From Stentor coeruleus (Eukaryota; Ciliophora; Heterotrichea; Heterotrichida; Stentoridae): a stretch of 64,000 nt of DNA. How positions within the stretch are numbered: position 1 is the stretch's first letter; each line of letters starts with the position of its first letter. Under the pieces are notes generated by a model. The model searched no databases. It had not been told where the DNA came from and worked only from the letters and a program-made list of their open reading frames with translations. Below, one piece after another: positions 10,505-21,869 of the stretch. The translations under genes were made by a program, and so were the position numbers. The DNA is taken from the NCBI GenBank assembly GCA_001970955.1, contig MPUH01000187.1:23226-87225 (forward strand). Reading direction: 5' to 3'.

Positions 10505-11569
10505 ATGTCTGAGCCGTCGGAGCATAATCTTATATTAAAGCGTTCGAAAAGTGAAAAAAGTTTTATGATTACCCCTGAAGAAGTTCTTAATGCACCCAGT
10601 TTTAAACCGAAAAATGATAAAAAATCTTCAGTACATGCATTTACGTTGAATTCTAATGATCTGATGAAAAACATAAAAAATGAAAATGGGACGATTAAAG
10701 ATACGTCGATAGCGAAATTGATTTTGAAATCAAATTTAAGTAAAGTTAAAAGGAAAATACATCTGCAGTTACCGGAGAGGAAGGTGAAAAAAAAAGATGT
10801 GGACCCATTTATAGGAATTTTGTCTGATGATTCGATAGAAAAAGTTAGTATGAGTGAAGAGAAAATAGGATTAGAAAGTGAGAAAATTTATAAGGATCAT
10901 TTGAAGCAAACATTTATTGCTTTAAAAGCTGTGAGGAATTTGAAAAAAATCCCGAAAGAGAAGGTTTTGGAAAAAAAGCTGAATTTGGTTAAGAGCTTTG
11001 AGCATGAAGGTAGGAAGACTGTTATTTTTGATTTAGATGAAACTTTAGTACATTGTGTGGGTATGAATAAAGGTCATGTAGCGCTACCTGTAAAATTCCC
11101 AAACGGGAAATCCTGTTTGGCAGGTGTAAATATTAGACCATATGCAAAAGAATGTTTAGAAGAAGCGAGTAAGCTTTTTGAAGTTATTATTTTCACAGCT
11201 TCACATAAATGCTATGCAGATGTTATTATTGATTACTTGGATCCACAAAAAAAGTTTATTCACCATAGATTATATAGAGAACACTGTGTACAGATTAACA
11301 GTGTTAATGTTAAAGACCTTAGGATTATTAATAGGAGAATACAAGATATTGTTATTATTGACAACTCGGTATTTAGTTTTGCTTTTCATTTAGATAATGG
11401 AGTGCCGATAATAACTTGGATGAAAAATCCGTATGATAAAGAACTTTGTAGTCTTATTCCTTATTTTAATGTTATAGCTGATGCTGAGGATGTTCGTGAA
11501 ATAAATCGATCTTTGTTTCATTTGGATACATATTGTGAAGATTTTAGTGATGAATATATTGACATCTAA
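10505..11569 (+). CDS. FCP1/SCP-like HAD phosphatase
   Basis: 354 residues. The HAD catalytic motif DLDETLVHC is present with Asp176 and Asp178, the hallmark of FCP1/SCP/Dullard phosphatases. The expected following blocks are all there: VNIRPYAKECLEE, IFTASHKCYADVIIDYLDP, the HHRLYREHC segment and IVIIDNSVFSFAFHLDNGVPI. The N-terminal 170 residues are a basic, charged extension typical of the regulatory part. Family members dephosphorylate the RNA polymerase II C-terminal domain or regulators such as lipin; the exact substrate cannot be read from sequence. Neighbours are unrelated. Confidence 0.93.
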   Translation: MSEPSEHNLILKRSKSEKSFMITPEEVLNAPSFKPKNDKKSSVHAFTLNSNDLMKNIKNENGTIKDTSIAKLILKSNLSKVKRKIHLQLPERKVKKKDVDPFIGILSDDSIEKVSMSEEKIGLESEKIYKDHLKQTFIALKAVRNLKKIPKEKVLEKKLNLVKSFEHEGRKTVIFDLDETLVHCVGMNKGHVALPVKFPNGKSCLAGVNIRPYAKECLEEASKLFEVIIFTASHKCYADVIIDYLDPQKKFIHHRLYREHCVQINSVNVKDLRIINRRIQDIVIIDNSVFSFAFHLDNGVPIITWMKNPYDKELCSLIPYFNVIADAEDVREINRSLFHLDTYCEDFSDEYIDI

Positions 11570-11893
11570 TAATATTTAACTTTTTTTTTGGGTTTGATGT
11601 GATATTGATATTAGTTTTTTTGAAGTAAGGAGGAGGATGAGGTTAAGATGGAATTGTTAGGATTAAATTAGGAAATTAATTAATGGATTTTAAAAGCTGA
11701 AGAGATTGATTTTATCAAAGCTTACCTTAGTCTTAATAGATTTATAAAAATCTTTAGTTAATAATATTCAAATGTTCATCAAGCCTAGCTCGGACATTTA
11801 TCTACGAAAATCAATTAAGCCTATATCTTCTATTTGAAATTTTAAAAATATTTCATTATCTATACCACCAAAAAAAACCTCATCAACTTAAAA
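11570..11893. other. Spacer between convergent genes
   Basis: 324 bp, T/G-rich after the plus gene and C/A-rich before the end of the minus gene. I see no feature in it. Confidence 0.5.
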
Positions 11894-12346
11894 TTAAAAC
11901 TTAACAGCATGCTTTTTATAAACAAAAGGGCTCTTTTTTGTAGCTGTAGCATCGATTTTTCCTATAAAAGAAAAAGTGGCATTGCCCAAACTTGAGAATT
12001 TATACAAAGTCCCAGTTTCCAATTCTCGATTTTTCCTAGTCGGGGCCCTATCTTCGTTTTTCCATTCAAATTGATTAGATGTATCATTTAAAACCTTGGC
12101 CTTATAGTTAAATGAAAGAGAAATAACTGGTAGCTTTATAACCCTTTTACCTACAAAACGAGTTCTAGATAAGTAATCATAATCACGAACAGCTTGTTGT
12201 CGTGTCCTAAGAAATCCAGATGATGTACTTATAAGCATATTACGAGATTTTGGTTTTTGAACTTGAGAATCTAAATCTGGGGTCCGAGGAGTCCATCTTC
12301 CTAAGGAAATTTGTTTCTGGTCTATGGATTTATCTAAAGGATTCAT
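11894..12346 (-). CDS. Hypothetical basic protein
   Basis: 150 residues, basic (many R and K), without membrane segments. It has a Pro/Arg-rich N terminus (LGRWTPRTPDLD) and a C-terminal aromatic stretch (YKFSSLGNATFSFIGKID). I do not recognise a family; the motif pattern resembles small ciliary microtubule-associated proteins, but this is only an impression. Start ATG at 12346, stop TAA. It is preceded by a long gene-poor region. Confidence 0.6.
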   Translation of the reverse strand: MNPLDKSIDQKQISLGRWTPRTPDLDSQVQKPKSRNMLISTSSGFLRTRQQAVRDYDYLSRTRFVGKRVIKLPVISLSFNYKAKVLNDTSNQFEWKNEDRAPTRKNRELETGTLYKFSSLGNATFSFIGKIDATATKKSPFVYKKHAVKF

Positions 12347-14725
12347 ATAAGATAGATTGTAAAATGTGTTTTTAGTGTATTTATACTGAGATTAGTATTA
12401 GGAAATATTATTATAGGTTTATATTAAGAATTTTGCATTTAAATAGAATAAAAGGATTTTTAGAGGTGAATAAGTGAGGATTTTTATGAAAAGAAAAAGA
12501 AATTATTATGATTTTAGGGCTGGTAATGGGCTTTGATTTAAGTAGGATGATGATGAAGGAAAATGTTGCAGGTTGATAATGCAAAGATTGAAAATAAGTT
12601 GATGGGCTGCTATGGGAGTGCTTTTAGGATATAATTTGAGGATTTAAGGATTTTTTTAAGTATTTTTATTGCAAAGCTTGCTTAGAAATTCGATGAAAAG
12701 GTTATGTTAATAGTAGATTTAGTGATTTTTTAAGTAGTGTTTGGCTTTTTCCCTAAGCAATAACACTGGATTCATATTTTTTTTAGTTTAAGTAAATTTT
12801 TTTAAGATATTGACTATGTCACCTATTTGATAGTTATAAATTATGCTAATATAGTTACTATTTTGATACTTAAGATTAATATAAAGGATTTTTATTTAAA
12901 TTTTTTTTATAAAGGATTTTCTATCAATTTCATCATTATAATCCTATGCTTTTTGTTTACGCTATGTCTAGTGGTTTTTAATGTTTATCTCTTGATACAA
13001 TTTTTCCTTTTTCAAAGATTTATTTGTAGATAATATTGTTATTGTGGTAAACTCATCAAGAATTATATTTATATATTAAATTATGCAAAAAAATAAAGAT
13101 TTATCAAGATAAATAACTGGTATTGATTATAGTTATTGCTTATTGCTTTTGATAAGCTTGAACTCAGAGCAGTTGGAAAATTAGTTGATGGTTTAAGAGA
13201 ATCTTTTTCAGAATAGACGATTTACATAATTTATATACACTTAAATTAATAAATTTTAACTTAACTTAAAGTATTAAAACGATAAAATTATTCCTTCTAA
13301 AGAAAAAATCTTAATCTATAAAGTTATGGGTTTTTAATTATTATTCTTTAAGAAATTTAGTGTATAAAATAGACTTATAAGAGAAAATATAAGATGATCA
13401 TTCTGTAGATAGACTAAAAAATAAAACAAATAAAAATCTCCAGAGTTTCTTGAAAAGTAAAAATATTTATAGAAAATCTAGTATTTTAATCATACAAATC
13501 TACCAATAATAAACAAAGGATTATTTTATTTTATCCCTATTCTCCTATTATTAAACATTCTAGCAATTTTGCGATTCAAATAATAGCACTTATGTATTTA
13601 ACAGTTCAACTTAAGTCATTGAATGCCATAATAATATTTTTCTTTTAGATTTTCTTTATAACTTTTGCTTTCAAATGTGTTATATGTATATTTAGTAATT
13701 TATTTTAGTATTTCATCTAGTAATTTTTTTAAATGTGTTATATGTATATTTAGTAATTTATTTTAGTATTTCATCTAGTAATTTTTTTTTGAATACTTGT
13801 GTAATTAAGAGATTTTCTGAAATTCTCACATAAATTTTCCACTATTATTTCTATTTCTTCATTTATTTCAAGAGCAACTAGTTCCTAAGTAATTTTTTTG
13901 ATTTTAAAGCGTATTCACACATCATTTTTTATGAGATATGTATCTATTGTTTATAATCTAAAAATTGATTGAGGAAAATAAAATTAACATAAAGTAAATG
14001 GGTAAGAATAACCATGATGCTTAAAGACAATATCGACTGTTAGTTAATTAAATTTAAACTTCAAACCATCATTCATATATAATCTATTAATAGCTTGGTG
14101 GCAGCCAAAATACCCAACAAAGATTAAATCAATATAAATCTCCATAAGGAAATTCCTAAACATACTATTAACATCTAAATCTATACAACTAATTAAAATC
14201 TTCAATCTAATGATTTCATATATAAAAACCATACTAAGCATATTTACTACATTAAGTAAGTCAAAGTTAAAGGGTTAAAAATTCCTTTAATCATAACTCC
14301 AAGCCAGCCAACATCTTAAAAAATCACTCTAACCCAAAGCACACTCATCATAAAATCTAAATCAGCCCAAAATCCCAAACCCTAAACATCATAAAAACCT
14401 AAACCTCATCCAAAAAACCCAAAATTCCCTAACAACATCAAAGATTACAAAAAACGTTAAACCTTTTTCACCCTAAAAACTTCTTAAATATCCATGAATC
14501 ATCCCCTTCTTCATTTTCTCCAAAACTAACTTTATAAGGATCTTTATATTTCATTCCTACTCATCCAACCAAATAATTAAGTTAAAATTTAAAATCAAAA
14601 AATCAAACATATGGATATTATACAAAAAGCTTTTATATTTTTATAAGTATTTTTCTCTTAGTACCCAAAGGATTAAAATACATGATTCCCTTAATACAAA
14701 ACCTAAAAAGAATGGTTATAATTAT
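12347..14725. other. 2.4-kb gene-poor region with coding-like scraps
   Basis: No intact gene. Short open stretches look like decayed coding sequence: FDKLELRAVGKLVDGLRESF near 13147-13215 on the plus strand, and LVALEINEEIEIIVENL near 13800-13885 on the minus strand, each bounded by stops and frame changes. A perfect 58-bp tandem duplication lies at 13673-13788. The last 450 bp before 14726 are strongly A/C-rich, which is the usual upstream composition of the next gene. Two apparent 65-70 codon frames here (near 12827 and 14044) are hydrophobic or unsupported and I do not call them. Confidence 0.5.
13673..13788. repeat. Perfect 58-bp tandem duplication
   Basis: Bases 13673-13730 are repeated directly at 13731-13788 without an n between them. 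It could be a true tandem repeat or a contig overlap closed without a gap mark. Confidence 0.85.
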
Positions 14726-16393
14726 ATGGACGCAGTTGACAGAGGGAAACAGATACTTGTGATGACAGTGGATATTGGAGATGGTAGACAAGATTTTATA
14801 ACAGTATGTGAAAATGATGACCCTTCATACCTAGCTCAAGAGTTTTCTGCGAAATATGGCTTAGACAAAATACTTGAAAAGAATCTTAAAACAATGATAG
14901 TCGAAAACACTAAAGAAGTACTTAAAAGTGACCTTCATATGAAAGAACCTTCAGAATCTGATTCAATAAGCCCATCACCTTATTTGTCTCCTGTTAAAAC
15001 AGAAAATCCAAACAATCAAAACAAAACCCAAAAAGGGAATAAAAGCGAGATTAAATACTCACCTTCTAAAGGTAGCGTATATGGTGCTGTTTACAAGAAA
15101 CTAAGTAAATCAACAAACTCCAAGTCTATGAGCCTAGTGAATTCTCAGTCAAAAATCAAGAAAAGTAAGTATAACTACGGCGATTACCTTTATGCAAAAG
15201 GGTTAAAAGATCGAGAACAAGCAGAAAAGTTCAAAGAAATGAAAAAACAAGAACTTTTTGAAAAGGAAGTCCATAACTACACTTTTTCTCCACTTATAAA
15301 CACTAATTCAAGTATGATTTCCCCACGTGCTTATGACAAACCTGAAAACATCCTTCTGAAAAAACAAGAAGAAAAAAAAGAACGAATGAAAAAACTCAAA
15401 GAAAGCTTTGAAAAAGAACACTACAAAGAATGCAATTTCGTCCCTAAAATCAACAAATCCGCAAGAAGCAGACAATCTTTAGGTTCAAGTAAACATAAAG
15501 AATTATACAATCAAGCTGAAGAAAGAATGGAAAGAAAAGATAAAAGGATTGAAGAGGATTTTAAAAAATGGACTTTTAAGCCTGATGTTGGGTCTGCAAA
15601 GAAAAAAAATGTTTTTGAAACTACTGAGCAGTTTTTAGATAGACTTGAGACTTCAAAAAAAGTTAATGAGTATGAATTGGAAAAAATTAGAAAGGAAAAA
15701 GAGAGGCTTGAAATTGAATATGCAAATAGTAAACCATATAAACAATCAGGAAGTTTACAGCCAGAAAAAACTATGTCAAGATATAACTCAGCGCCTATAT
15801 GGGATTATTTATATTCACAAAGGGATTCAAAGAAAAAAGAAATTGAAAGTTCACAACAAGAGTTTTTAAAGCATATGGAAGCAGCATCATTGTCAAAAAA
15901 AACTACTGAGAACTCTGATAAGATATACAATGATTTCAGGATGAAACAATATGAAAGAATTTTTACCCAAATGGACTCGGATTTTGATGGGCAGATATCA
16001 GCTTCTGCTATAAATATATCTTTGATTGAGCTTCCGATTCTTAAATTACTAACACCATTTTTTGAAGAACTTGAAAAATCTAAGGCACTTGTTAACCTTC
16101 AGGATTTTTGTCAGAAAATGGAAGATTTATATAAAACACTTAATGTGGAAAAAAGAGCTATTTTGTTAAAAAGACCTGATAAAAAAGAGGAGGAAGTTCA
16201 TGAAAGAAGGCCATTTATAAGTGAAACTAGTATGATATTGGCTGAGAAGAAAAGAAGTAGTCTTCCAGGAGACTTTTTAGAAAGGCAAAGTACAGTGACT
16301 AAGATGACTGAGATGAAGCTCCAGAAAATCAGAGATGATAAGAAAAAACAGTCAGAACAAGAGTGCACTTTTAAGCCTTTAACAATTAAATAA
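14726..16393 (+). CDS. Protein with repeated F-x-P motifs and a degenerate EF-hand
   Basis: 555 residues. The N terminus (IGDGRQDFITVCENDDPSYLA) resembles the short ubiquitin-like start seen in many ciliate and alveolate cytoskeletal proteins. Four similar motifs follow: YTFSPLIN, CNFVPKIN, WTFKPDVG and, at the very end, CTFKPLTI, each preceded by a charged helix. Between the third and fourth lies MDSDFDGQISASA (about 415-430), an EF-hand-like loop with Asp at positions 1, 3 and 5 but no acidic residue at position 12, so calcium binding is doubtful. The rest is Lys/Glu-rich helix. A role at the cortex or cilium is plausible from related ciliate proteins but unproven. Confidence 0.75.
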   Translation: MDAVDRGKQILVMTVDIGDGRQDFITVCENDDPSYLAQEFSAKYGLDKILEKNLKTMIVENTKEVLKSDLHMKEPSESDSISPSPYLSPVKTENPNNQNKTQKGNKSEIKYSPSKGSVYGAVYKKLSKSTNSKSMSLVNSQSKIKKSKYNYGDYLYAKGLKDREQAEKFKEMKKQELFEKEVHNYTFSPLINTNSSMISPRAYDKPENILLKKQEEKKERMKKLKESFEKEHYKECNFVPKINKSARSRQSLGSSKHKELYNQAEERMERKDKRIEEDFKKWTFKPDVGSAKKKNVFETTEQFLDRLETSKKVNEYELEKIRKEKERLEIEYANSKPYKQSGSLQPEKTMSRYNSAPIWDYLYSQRDSKKKEIESSQQEFLKHMEAASLSKKTTENSDKIYNDFRMKQYERIFTQMDSDFDGQISASAINISLIELPILKLLTPFFEELEKSKALVNLQDFCQKMEDLYKTLNVEKRAILLKRPDKKEEEVHERRPFISETSMILAEKKRSSLPGDFLERQSTVTKMTEMKLQKIRDDKKKQSEQECTFKPLTIK

Positions 16394-16849
16394 GCATAAA
16401 AGGATAAAGTAAACTAGAAAATTTTTTTTGGTTTTTAAAGGAATAATTGTCCTTAGATAGGTTTATTTGTATAGGAATTTATGATATGGGTTATATAGAG
16501 TATTTAGTATTTTATTTTTATAATCTCTAAGTTTTTTGGATGATATAAATCAACATTAATATGGTGAAATTAGGTTTTAAGTTTAGGGTTTGTGGTGATT
16601 TTAAATTATAGCCTGTATTGAGATATTTAAAAAAATAACAAAATATACATTGAAAAGATGTATTTAAAAGATAAAGAATCAATAGCACAATTAATATATT
16701 AAAATTTTGTAATCCGAAGTATTTTAATATATCTAATTTAGTAGTATTATGGATTTATCTTTATGTAAACCTAACATTTTAATTCTCATTCAAACTTCTA
16801 AACCTTAAAATATCAGTTTTAAATCCTTAAACTTTTTATATAATAAAGT
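16394..16849. other. Spacer before the phosphodiesterase gene
   Basis: 456 bp of A/T-rich sequence, T/G-rich on the left and A/C-richer on the right. I see nothing else. Confidence 0.5.
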
Positions 16850-19054
16850 ATGAAAACTAAAGCCTTTTACAATAGCAGCATAGGTCAACAAAACCCAAAC
16901 ATCTATGATCTCATAAACCACAGTACAGGCGATATCGAAAGCATCCCACTTGATCAAAATTTCCTAGTCTTCAGAGACAAAAAAACAGAACGTAAATATT
17001 TAGACCATCTATTTTTTGATCATGAATCTAACAACCAGCCTTCAGCTCAATTCAAATCGAATATGTTTATTTTCTTTATATACTATACTCTTTTTTTCCT
17101 ATCATCCCTGACATATAATGTATTAAAGTACACTTTTGGATCATTTCCTGCACCAATATTCTTTCTAAAAACATTTTTCCTAGGAATTTGCAGTATAACT
17201 GTTTATATAATCTTATATCTTACAGTTAAATCTAAAAGAGTATACCGGAACTCTTTAAAAGCAACAACTTTTATAGGAACTATCATTGTACTTAATTTGA
17301 TTATAACAGATAATAGAGTTTTGGTGTATATGACTGGAAAGCATGTTGATGAATTTTCTGTTAATAGTTTATTGATATTTATACTTTTGGGATATTTGAA
17401 AAATCAAACTTTTGGAACTTTTAGGTGTATGTTATGGTGGACAGTTTTTACAATTTGCGCACAAGTGTTTATTTTAGTTATGTTTTCACAGCAGGACTTG
17501 TTTACAAATTCATATGAGGTTTTTGGATTGTCTGTTGGTCTTTTGTTAGAATGTTTGAATTGCTATAGGTGCGACCATACATCCAGAGACATATTCTGGA
17601 AAAAAAAATCCCAACTAAACAACGTATCAGACATTTTCGATGAAAACAACGAATCCTCTGACAATTTCTCAAGCCAACTCATCAACACAGAAATCGAACT
17701 CCTCATCCAACTCTGCGATAAAATCAAAAAATCCATCAAATCCGTATCTTCCCTTATCCTCTACAACGACATAAAATCCAAGCTTAAAATCGCAACAAGT
17801 CAATTAAACAGTCTTAAAAAACGTATCGCCGGGGATTTGTTCCGAGCATCATTCAAACTTGAAAACAATGAAAATATTGACGATGAAGACAAAACTTTTA
17901 TATCCCAAGTCTTCATGCAAATGTCTTTAAAACATAGTAATACTATGAGAAAACCAAGAGGAATAAGACAAGTAAGTGGAAGTAAATTACGTAAAGTTAC
18001 TTTTACAAAATATGGCATTGATGATTTAGAGAAAGTTTTAGATTCTATTGGAAATAATTGGAATTTTGATATATGGCTTGTTTATAATGCAACAGGGCAG
18101 AGTATAACTATTGTAAGTCGATATGTTTGTAATAAGTGGGGATTATGTCAGGATTTTGCTATTGATGATGATATTTTCGATCGTTTTTTTGAATCGCTTG
18201 AAAAGGTATTTGGTATATAGAATTATCATCAAAATCCTTATCATAATGCATGCCATGCTGCAGATGTGATGCATAGTTTTTTGTTTTTTTGTATAGCGGG
18301 GGATTTAGTTAATTTTATGAATCCTTTAGAAACTTTGTCTTGTATTATTGCTACTTTGGCACATGATGTTAGACATCCTAGTGTGACGAATAGGTTTTTG
18401 ATAAGAAATCGTGATGAAATTGCCACAAAGTATAATGATATTAGTGTTTTAGAGAATATGCATGCGAATACAACTTTTACGTTAATGGCAATGGAAGGTT
18501 TTAATATACTTGAAAATTTAACCCAAGATGAATGGAATAAAGCAAGGAAGATTATAATCGAACTTATACTTGAAACTGATATGAGTAGGCATTTTGAATT
18601 ATTAGGAAGATTTAGAGCTCGAATTACTAATTTAGAAGATTTCAATCTAGACCTTATTGAAAATAAAATTATGGTATGGTCAACTGCTTTAAAATGCGCG
18701 GATATTGGACATAGTGCTAAAATTGCAGAGTTACATGAAAAATGGTCAGCTTTAATATGTGAAGAATTCTTCCGTCAGGGTGATATTGAAAAAGAACGTA
18801 AACAAGAAATTTCTATGTATTGTGATAGACATAATACAGATATCCCTAAAAGCCAAGCTGGGTTTATAAAAAATATTAGCTTACCTATGTATGAATCCTG
18901 GTGTGGGTATTTGAAATCAGAAAAAGCTAATCGTTATTGTTTAGAACAATTGAAAATCAATTATGAAAGCTGGACAGCGAAAATTATAATACTGAAATCT
19001 CCTGAAAATCGAGTTTTTAGTGCTAGGGATGAAGAGTGTAATGATGAAGATTAG
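16850..19054 (+). CDS. Membrane-bound 3',5'-cyclic nucleotide phosphodiesterase
   Basis: Two exons, 16850-18205 and 18221-19054, giving 729 residues. The N-terminal third (about residues 65-245) has about six membrane segments; a linker follows; the C-terminal part is a class I PDE catalytic domain. The splice restores YHNACHAADVMHSF, the first metal-binding block, and the HD motif follows at His500-Asp501 (AHDVRHPSVTN), then ALKCADIGH. The enzyme hydrolyses cAMP or cGMP at a membrane. Such six-pass PDEs are known from ciliates and apicomplexans. The family pattern prefers Ala or Gly two residues after the second His; Ser is found here. The gene shows an abrupt base-composition switch near 17570. 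Confidence 0.94.
18206..18220 (+). other. 15-nt intron in the phosphodiesterase gene
   Basis: GTATTTGGTATATAG. Its removal deletes an in-frame TAG and creates the conserved block EKNYHQNPYHNACHAAD of the PDE domain, so it is very well supported. Confidence 0.96.
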
Positions 19055-19129
19055 ATGTGATTATTATTGTAATAGATGATTTTTAATACAAACTTCTTAT
19101 ATATATCATGATCTTATTACTACGTTACA

Positions 19130-21826
19130 TTAAGAAAAATCATATCCAGGCTGATACAAATCATAAGAAAAACTTCTCAAATCCCTATCCTTCGATGTTT
19201 TAACCAAACTAAACCTCTGAAGCTCTGGTATAACATTTCTACTATTAAGTATACTTGAATAAATATTCTCCAGTTCATCAGGTTCAATACATTTCTCCAG
19301 CCTAATCAGAACTTTATTCAGCAAATCTTTCTCATCATTCAAATGCGACAATTCAATTTCGCATTTTTTCCTAAGCACAGTCTCATTTTCTAATCTTTTT
19401 TTCAAAGCAAAAATCTTACAATTCGCTTCATTCGCTTCTTCAAACACAGTTTTATAATTAGTTTTAGTATTCTGAGACTTTTTACGTAAATTATTAAGTT
19501 CAGTGCTTGTAATTTGCAATCTATTACTGATAATCTGGTTTTCAGTAATAAGTTTTTCATAATCAATTCCCAAAGACTCAATTTGTGTTATCAATGCTTT
19601 TCTATTTACGTCATTTTCATCATAATCCTCTTGTAAGCATTTGAATTTTTCTTTAAAATTTTCTATTTGCTGTCTTAAAAGCGCCGATTCTTCTTTAAAT
19701 TTCAATTGACCTCTTAATAAAATCTCTAACTCATTACACATAATTTCTACCCATTGGGCTATTGAAACATTATCATCTTTATTGTTTTTAAAAATCTGTT
19801 CTTTTAGCTGTTCACTTATTAATGAGTTAAAACTTAAAGACCCAAGACATACAGAACCAAAGTTGTTACAAAACATAACTAAAGTTTTTTTAGATGTCTC
19901 AATATCGTATCTATAATTTTCTAATAAAGCATTTGTCTCTTTATATTGAATATTTTCATCTTGTAAATTCTTTTTTGATCTGGATTCTTGGGTTAAATCC
20001 GCAAGGATTTTTATATTTTGCAATTTAAAGTTTTCATATTCAATTTTCATATCCTCAATTTCATTTTCTAACATAAGACTTTTTGTCATGTAAAGTGTCT
20101 TATCTTTTTCTAGTTCTTGTATTTGAATTTTTGTTGAAATTGTATCTTCTGCTAAGCTATTTCTTGCTGATCGTTCTTGAGAAATGAAATATTCTAATGA
20201 TTTAACTTCGCTTTCTAATTGTTCTTTGAAAGAAAATGATTTGTTTAGCTGTTCTCGATAGTTTTGTATTTCGATTTTGGCGTTTTGTAGATCTTTTGAT
20301 GATTTTTCTAGATCAGATTTCAGTTTGGTGAGTATTTCATCGTTTTTTTTGTATTTTGAGTCAAGGGTTGTGTTTTTTAGTTGGAATTCATTAGATTTTT
20401 TTGTTAGGTCGATAATTGTATCTTGGAATTCTTTTGTTTTTTTTTCATAGAAAGCTTGGGATTCAGAAAATTGTTTTTTAAGTTTGATGATTGTCTCTTC
20501 TTTGGATTTTAGGTATTGGTCTGATTTTTCTAGTTTGAACTCAAGTTCTGTTGATTTTTTCATGTACTTATCGCATTGGCTTTCCAGATCTGTGTTTTTC
20601 GAGTTAGTCTGATACAGTTTTTCTTTAGTTTCAAATAAATCTGTTCTTGTTACCTCCAGGTTTTTATTTAGCATTTTCACATCATTTTCCAAAGATGAAA
20701 TTTTACCACTAAGTTCCTTTTTGTTTAGTCTTAAAACCTCTAAATCATTTTCTAATGTTCTTGTCTGGCTATCTTTACTTCTTTGTGTTAGTTGTAAATC
20801 TTTTAAAGCCCTTTCCCCATCCACGCTTTGGATTTCTAGTTTTTTATAGCTTTTTTCTAATTCCTCATATTGATCCTCAACTTTTTTCAGTTTATCTTTA
20901 AGTTCTTTATTAACCCCTTCGATTTCTTTAGCTTTTTCTTCTAATTTCCCTTTATCATAAGAAATTTGATTTTCATTTCTTTCTAATTTTTCTATAGTGT
21001 TTATCATTTGTTTTTTCTTTTCTTCAAATTCTTCAATCAAATCGTTAAGTCTTTTTTCATTTTCTTTAAAATAGTCTAATTCTTCTAAAAGTTTGGAATT
21101 TCTTACTTCAAGCTTTTGCACTTCATCTTCTGCATATTGTAATGCCTCAGCAGCTTCCTGAAGGTATAAATCAGTTTTTTCTCTCTCTTTCATATATTCT
21201 TGCATATTGCTTCCGGTAGGATCTTCATCAAGGCTTTTAGCTTTATGATTTTCAAACTCTTCAAGTGATTCAAATTTTATCCCTTTTACAAAGCTGCTTT
21301 CTTTTGATTGTCTAATTGTATCTTTAAATTCACAAATGCTCATCACCGAATTGCTTTCAATCGACTGCTTCAAAACATCAATATAAGTTTTTTGTTCCTC
21401 TGAAAGTTGTATCTCAGCTTTCAAGCAATCTTCCAAGTTCTTTTTTTCTTGCAAAGCTTTAGAGTGTTGGAAATAAATCGCTGAATACAATTCTTTTAAC
21501 TGAGCAAAAGTCAAATCTGTTGATGGATGTGGGAAAGTATAATTCTCAGCTAAAGGTACTTGAGTATTATTACTATACAATTCTTGTTGTAACCTTTCAA
21601 TCTTCGATTTAGCATATTGAAGTTCTTCAATTAAATCATTTCTACACTCAGAGCCAATATCTTCAGGTTTAACAGGAAGTGTATGTCCGGGCATTAAATC
21701 TTGAATACGTTGTTCACATAAAATTTTATATTGTTCTAATTGTCTTAAACGCTGAGCTTGGGTTCTAACTTTTTCCCTTAAAAGGTCAATTACGTCATCT
21801 CCTCCTGAATGTATAGATTCTTCCAT
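19130..21826 (-). CDS. Long coiled-coil protein
   Basis: 898 residues, almost entirely heptad-type coiled coil from about residue 200 to 840 (K/E/L/Q-rich), with a helical N-terminal region and a short Ser/Tyr-containing tail ending in YQPGYDFS. No motor, kinase or membrane motif is visible. Such proteins usually act in basal bodies, cilia or the Golgi; which one cannot be told. The start ATG is 43 bp from the ATG of the divergent gene at 21870, and the 3' end lies 75 bp from the PDE stop. Confidence 0.82.
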   Translation of the reverse strand: MEESIHSGGDDVIDLLREKVRTQAQRLRQLEQYKILCEQRIQDLMPGHTLPVKPEDIGSECRNDLIEELQYAKSKIERLQQELYSNNTQVPLAENYTFPHPSTDLTFAQLKELYSAIYFQHSKALQEKKNLEDCLKAEIQLSEEQKTYIDVLKQSIESNSVMSICEFKDTIRQSKESSFVKGIKFESLEEFENHKAKSLDEDPTGSNMQEYMKEREKTDLYLQEAAEALQYAEDEVQKLEVRNSKLLEELDYFKENEKRLNDLIEEFEEKKKQMINTIEKLERNENQISYDKGKLEEKAKEIEGVNKELKDKLKKVEDQYEELEKSYKKLEIQSVDGERALKDLQLTQRSKDSQTRTLENDLEVLRLNKKELSGKISSLENDVKMLNKNLEVTRTDLFETKEKLYQTNSKNTDLESQCDKYMKKSTELEFKLEKSDQYLKSKEETIIKLKKQFSESQAFYEKKTKEFQDTIIDLTKKSNEFQLKNTTLDSKYKKNDEILTKLKSDLEKSSKDLQNAKIEIQNYREQLNKSFSFKEQLESEVKSLEYFISQERSARNSLAEDTISTKIQIQELEKDKTLYMTKSLMLENEIEDMKIEYENFKLQNIKILADLTQESRSKKNLQDENIQYKETNALLENYRYDIETSKKTLVMFCNNFGSVCLGSLSFNSLISEQLKEQIFKNNKDDNVSIAQWVEIMCNELEILLRGQLKFKEESALLRQQIENFKEKFKCLQEDYDENDVNRKALITQIESLGIDYEKLITENQIISNRLQITSTELNNLRKKSQNTKTNYKTVFEEANEANCKIFALKKRLENETVLRKKCEIELSHLNDEKDLLNKVLIRLEKCIEPDELENIYSSILNSRNVIPELQRFSLVKTSKDRDLRSFSYDLYQPGYDFS

Positions 21827-21869
21827 TTAAATTATAGTTTATATTTTTTTTTTTATTATAATAAACACC
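21827..21869. promoter_or_regulatory. 43-bp divergent promoter spacer
   Basis: It separates two outward-facing ATG codons and contains a T-run (21846-21855) and TATAATAA. Together with the spacers at 9077 and 56757 it shows how little upstream DNA these genes need. Confidence 0.55.

Noticed and set aside
12827-13033. 68-codon hydrophobic open frame
   Set aside because: It begins at a TTG, sits in AT-rich spacer and its composition is what random T-rich sequence gives.
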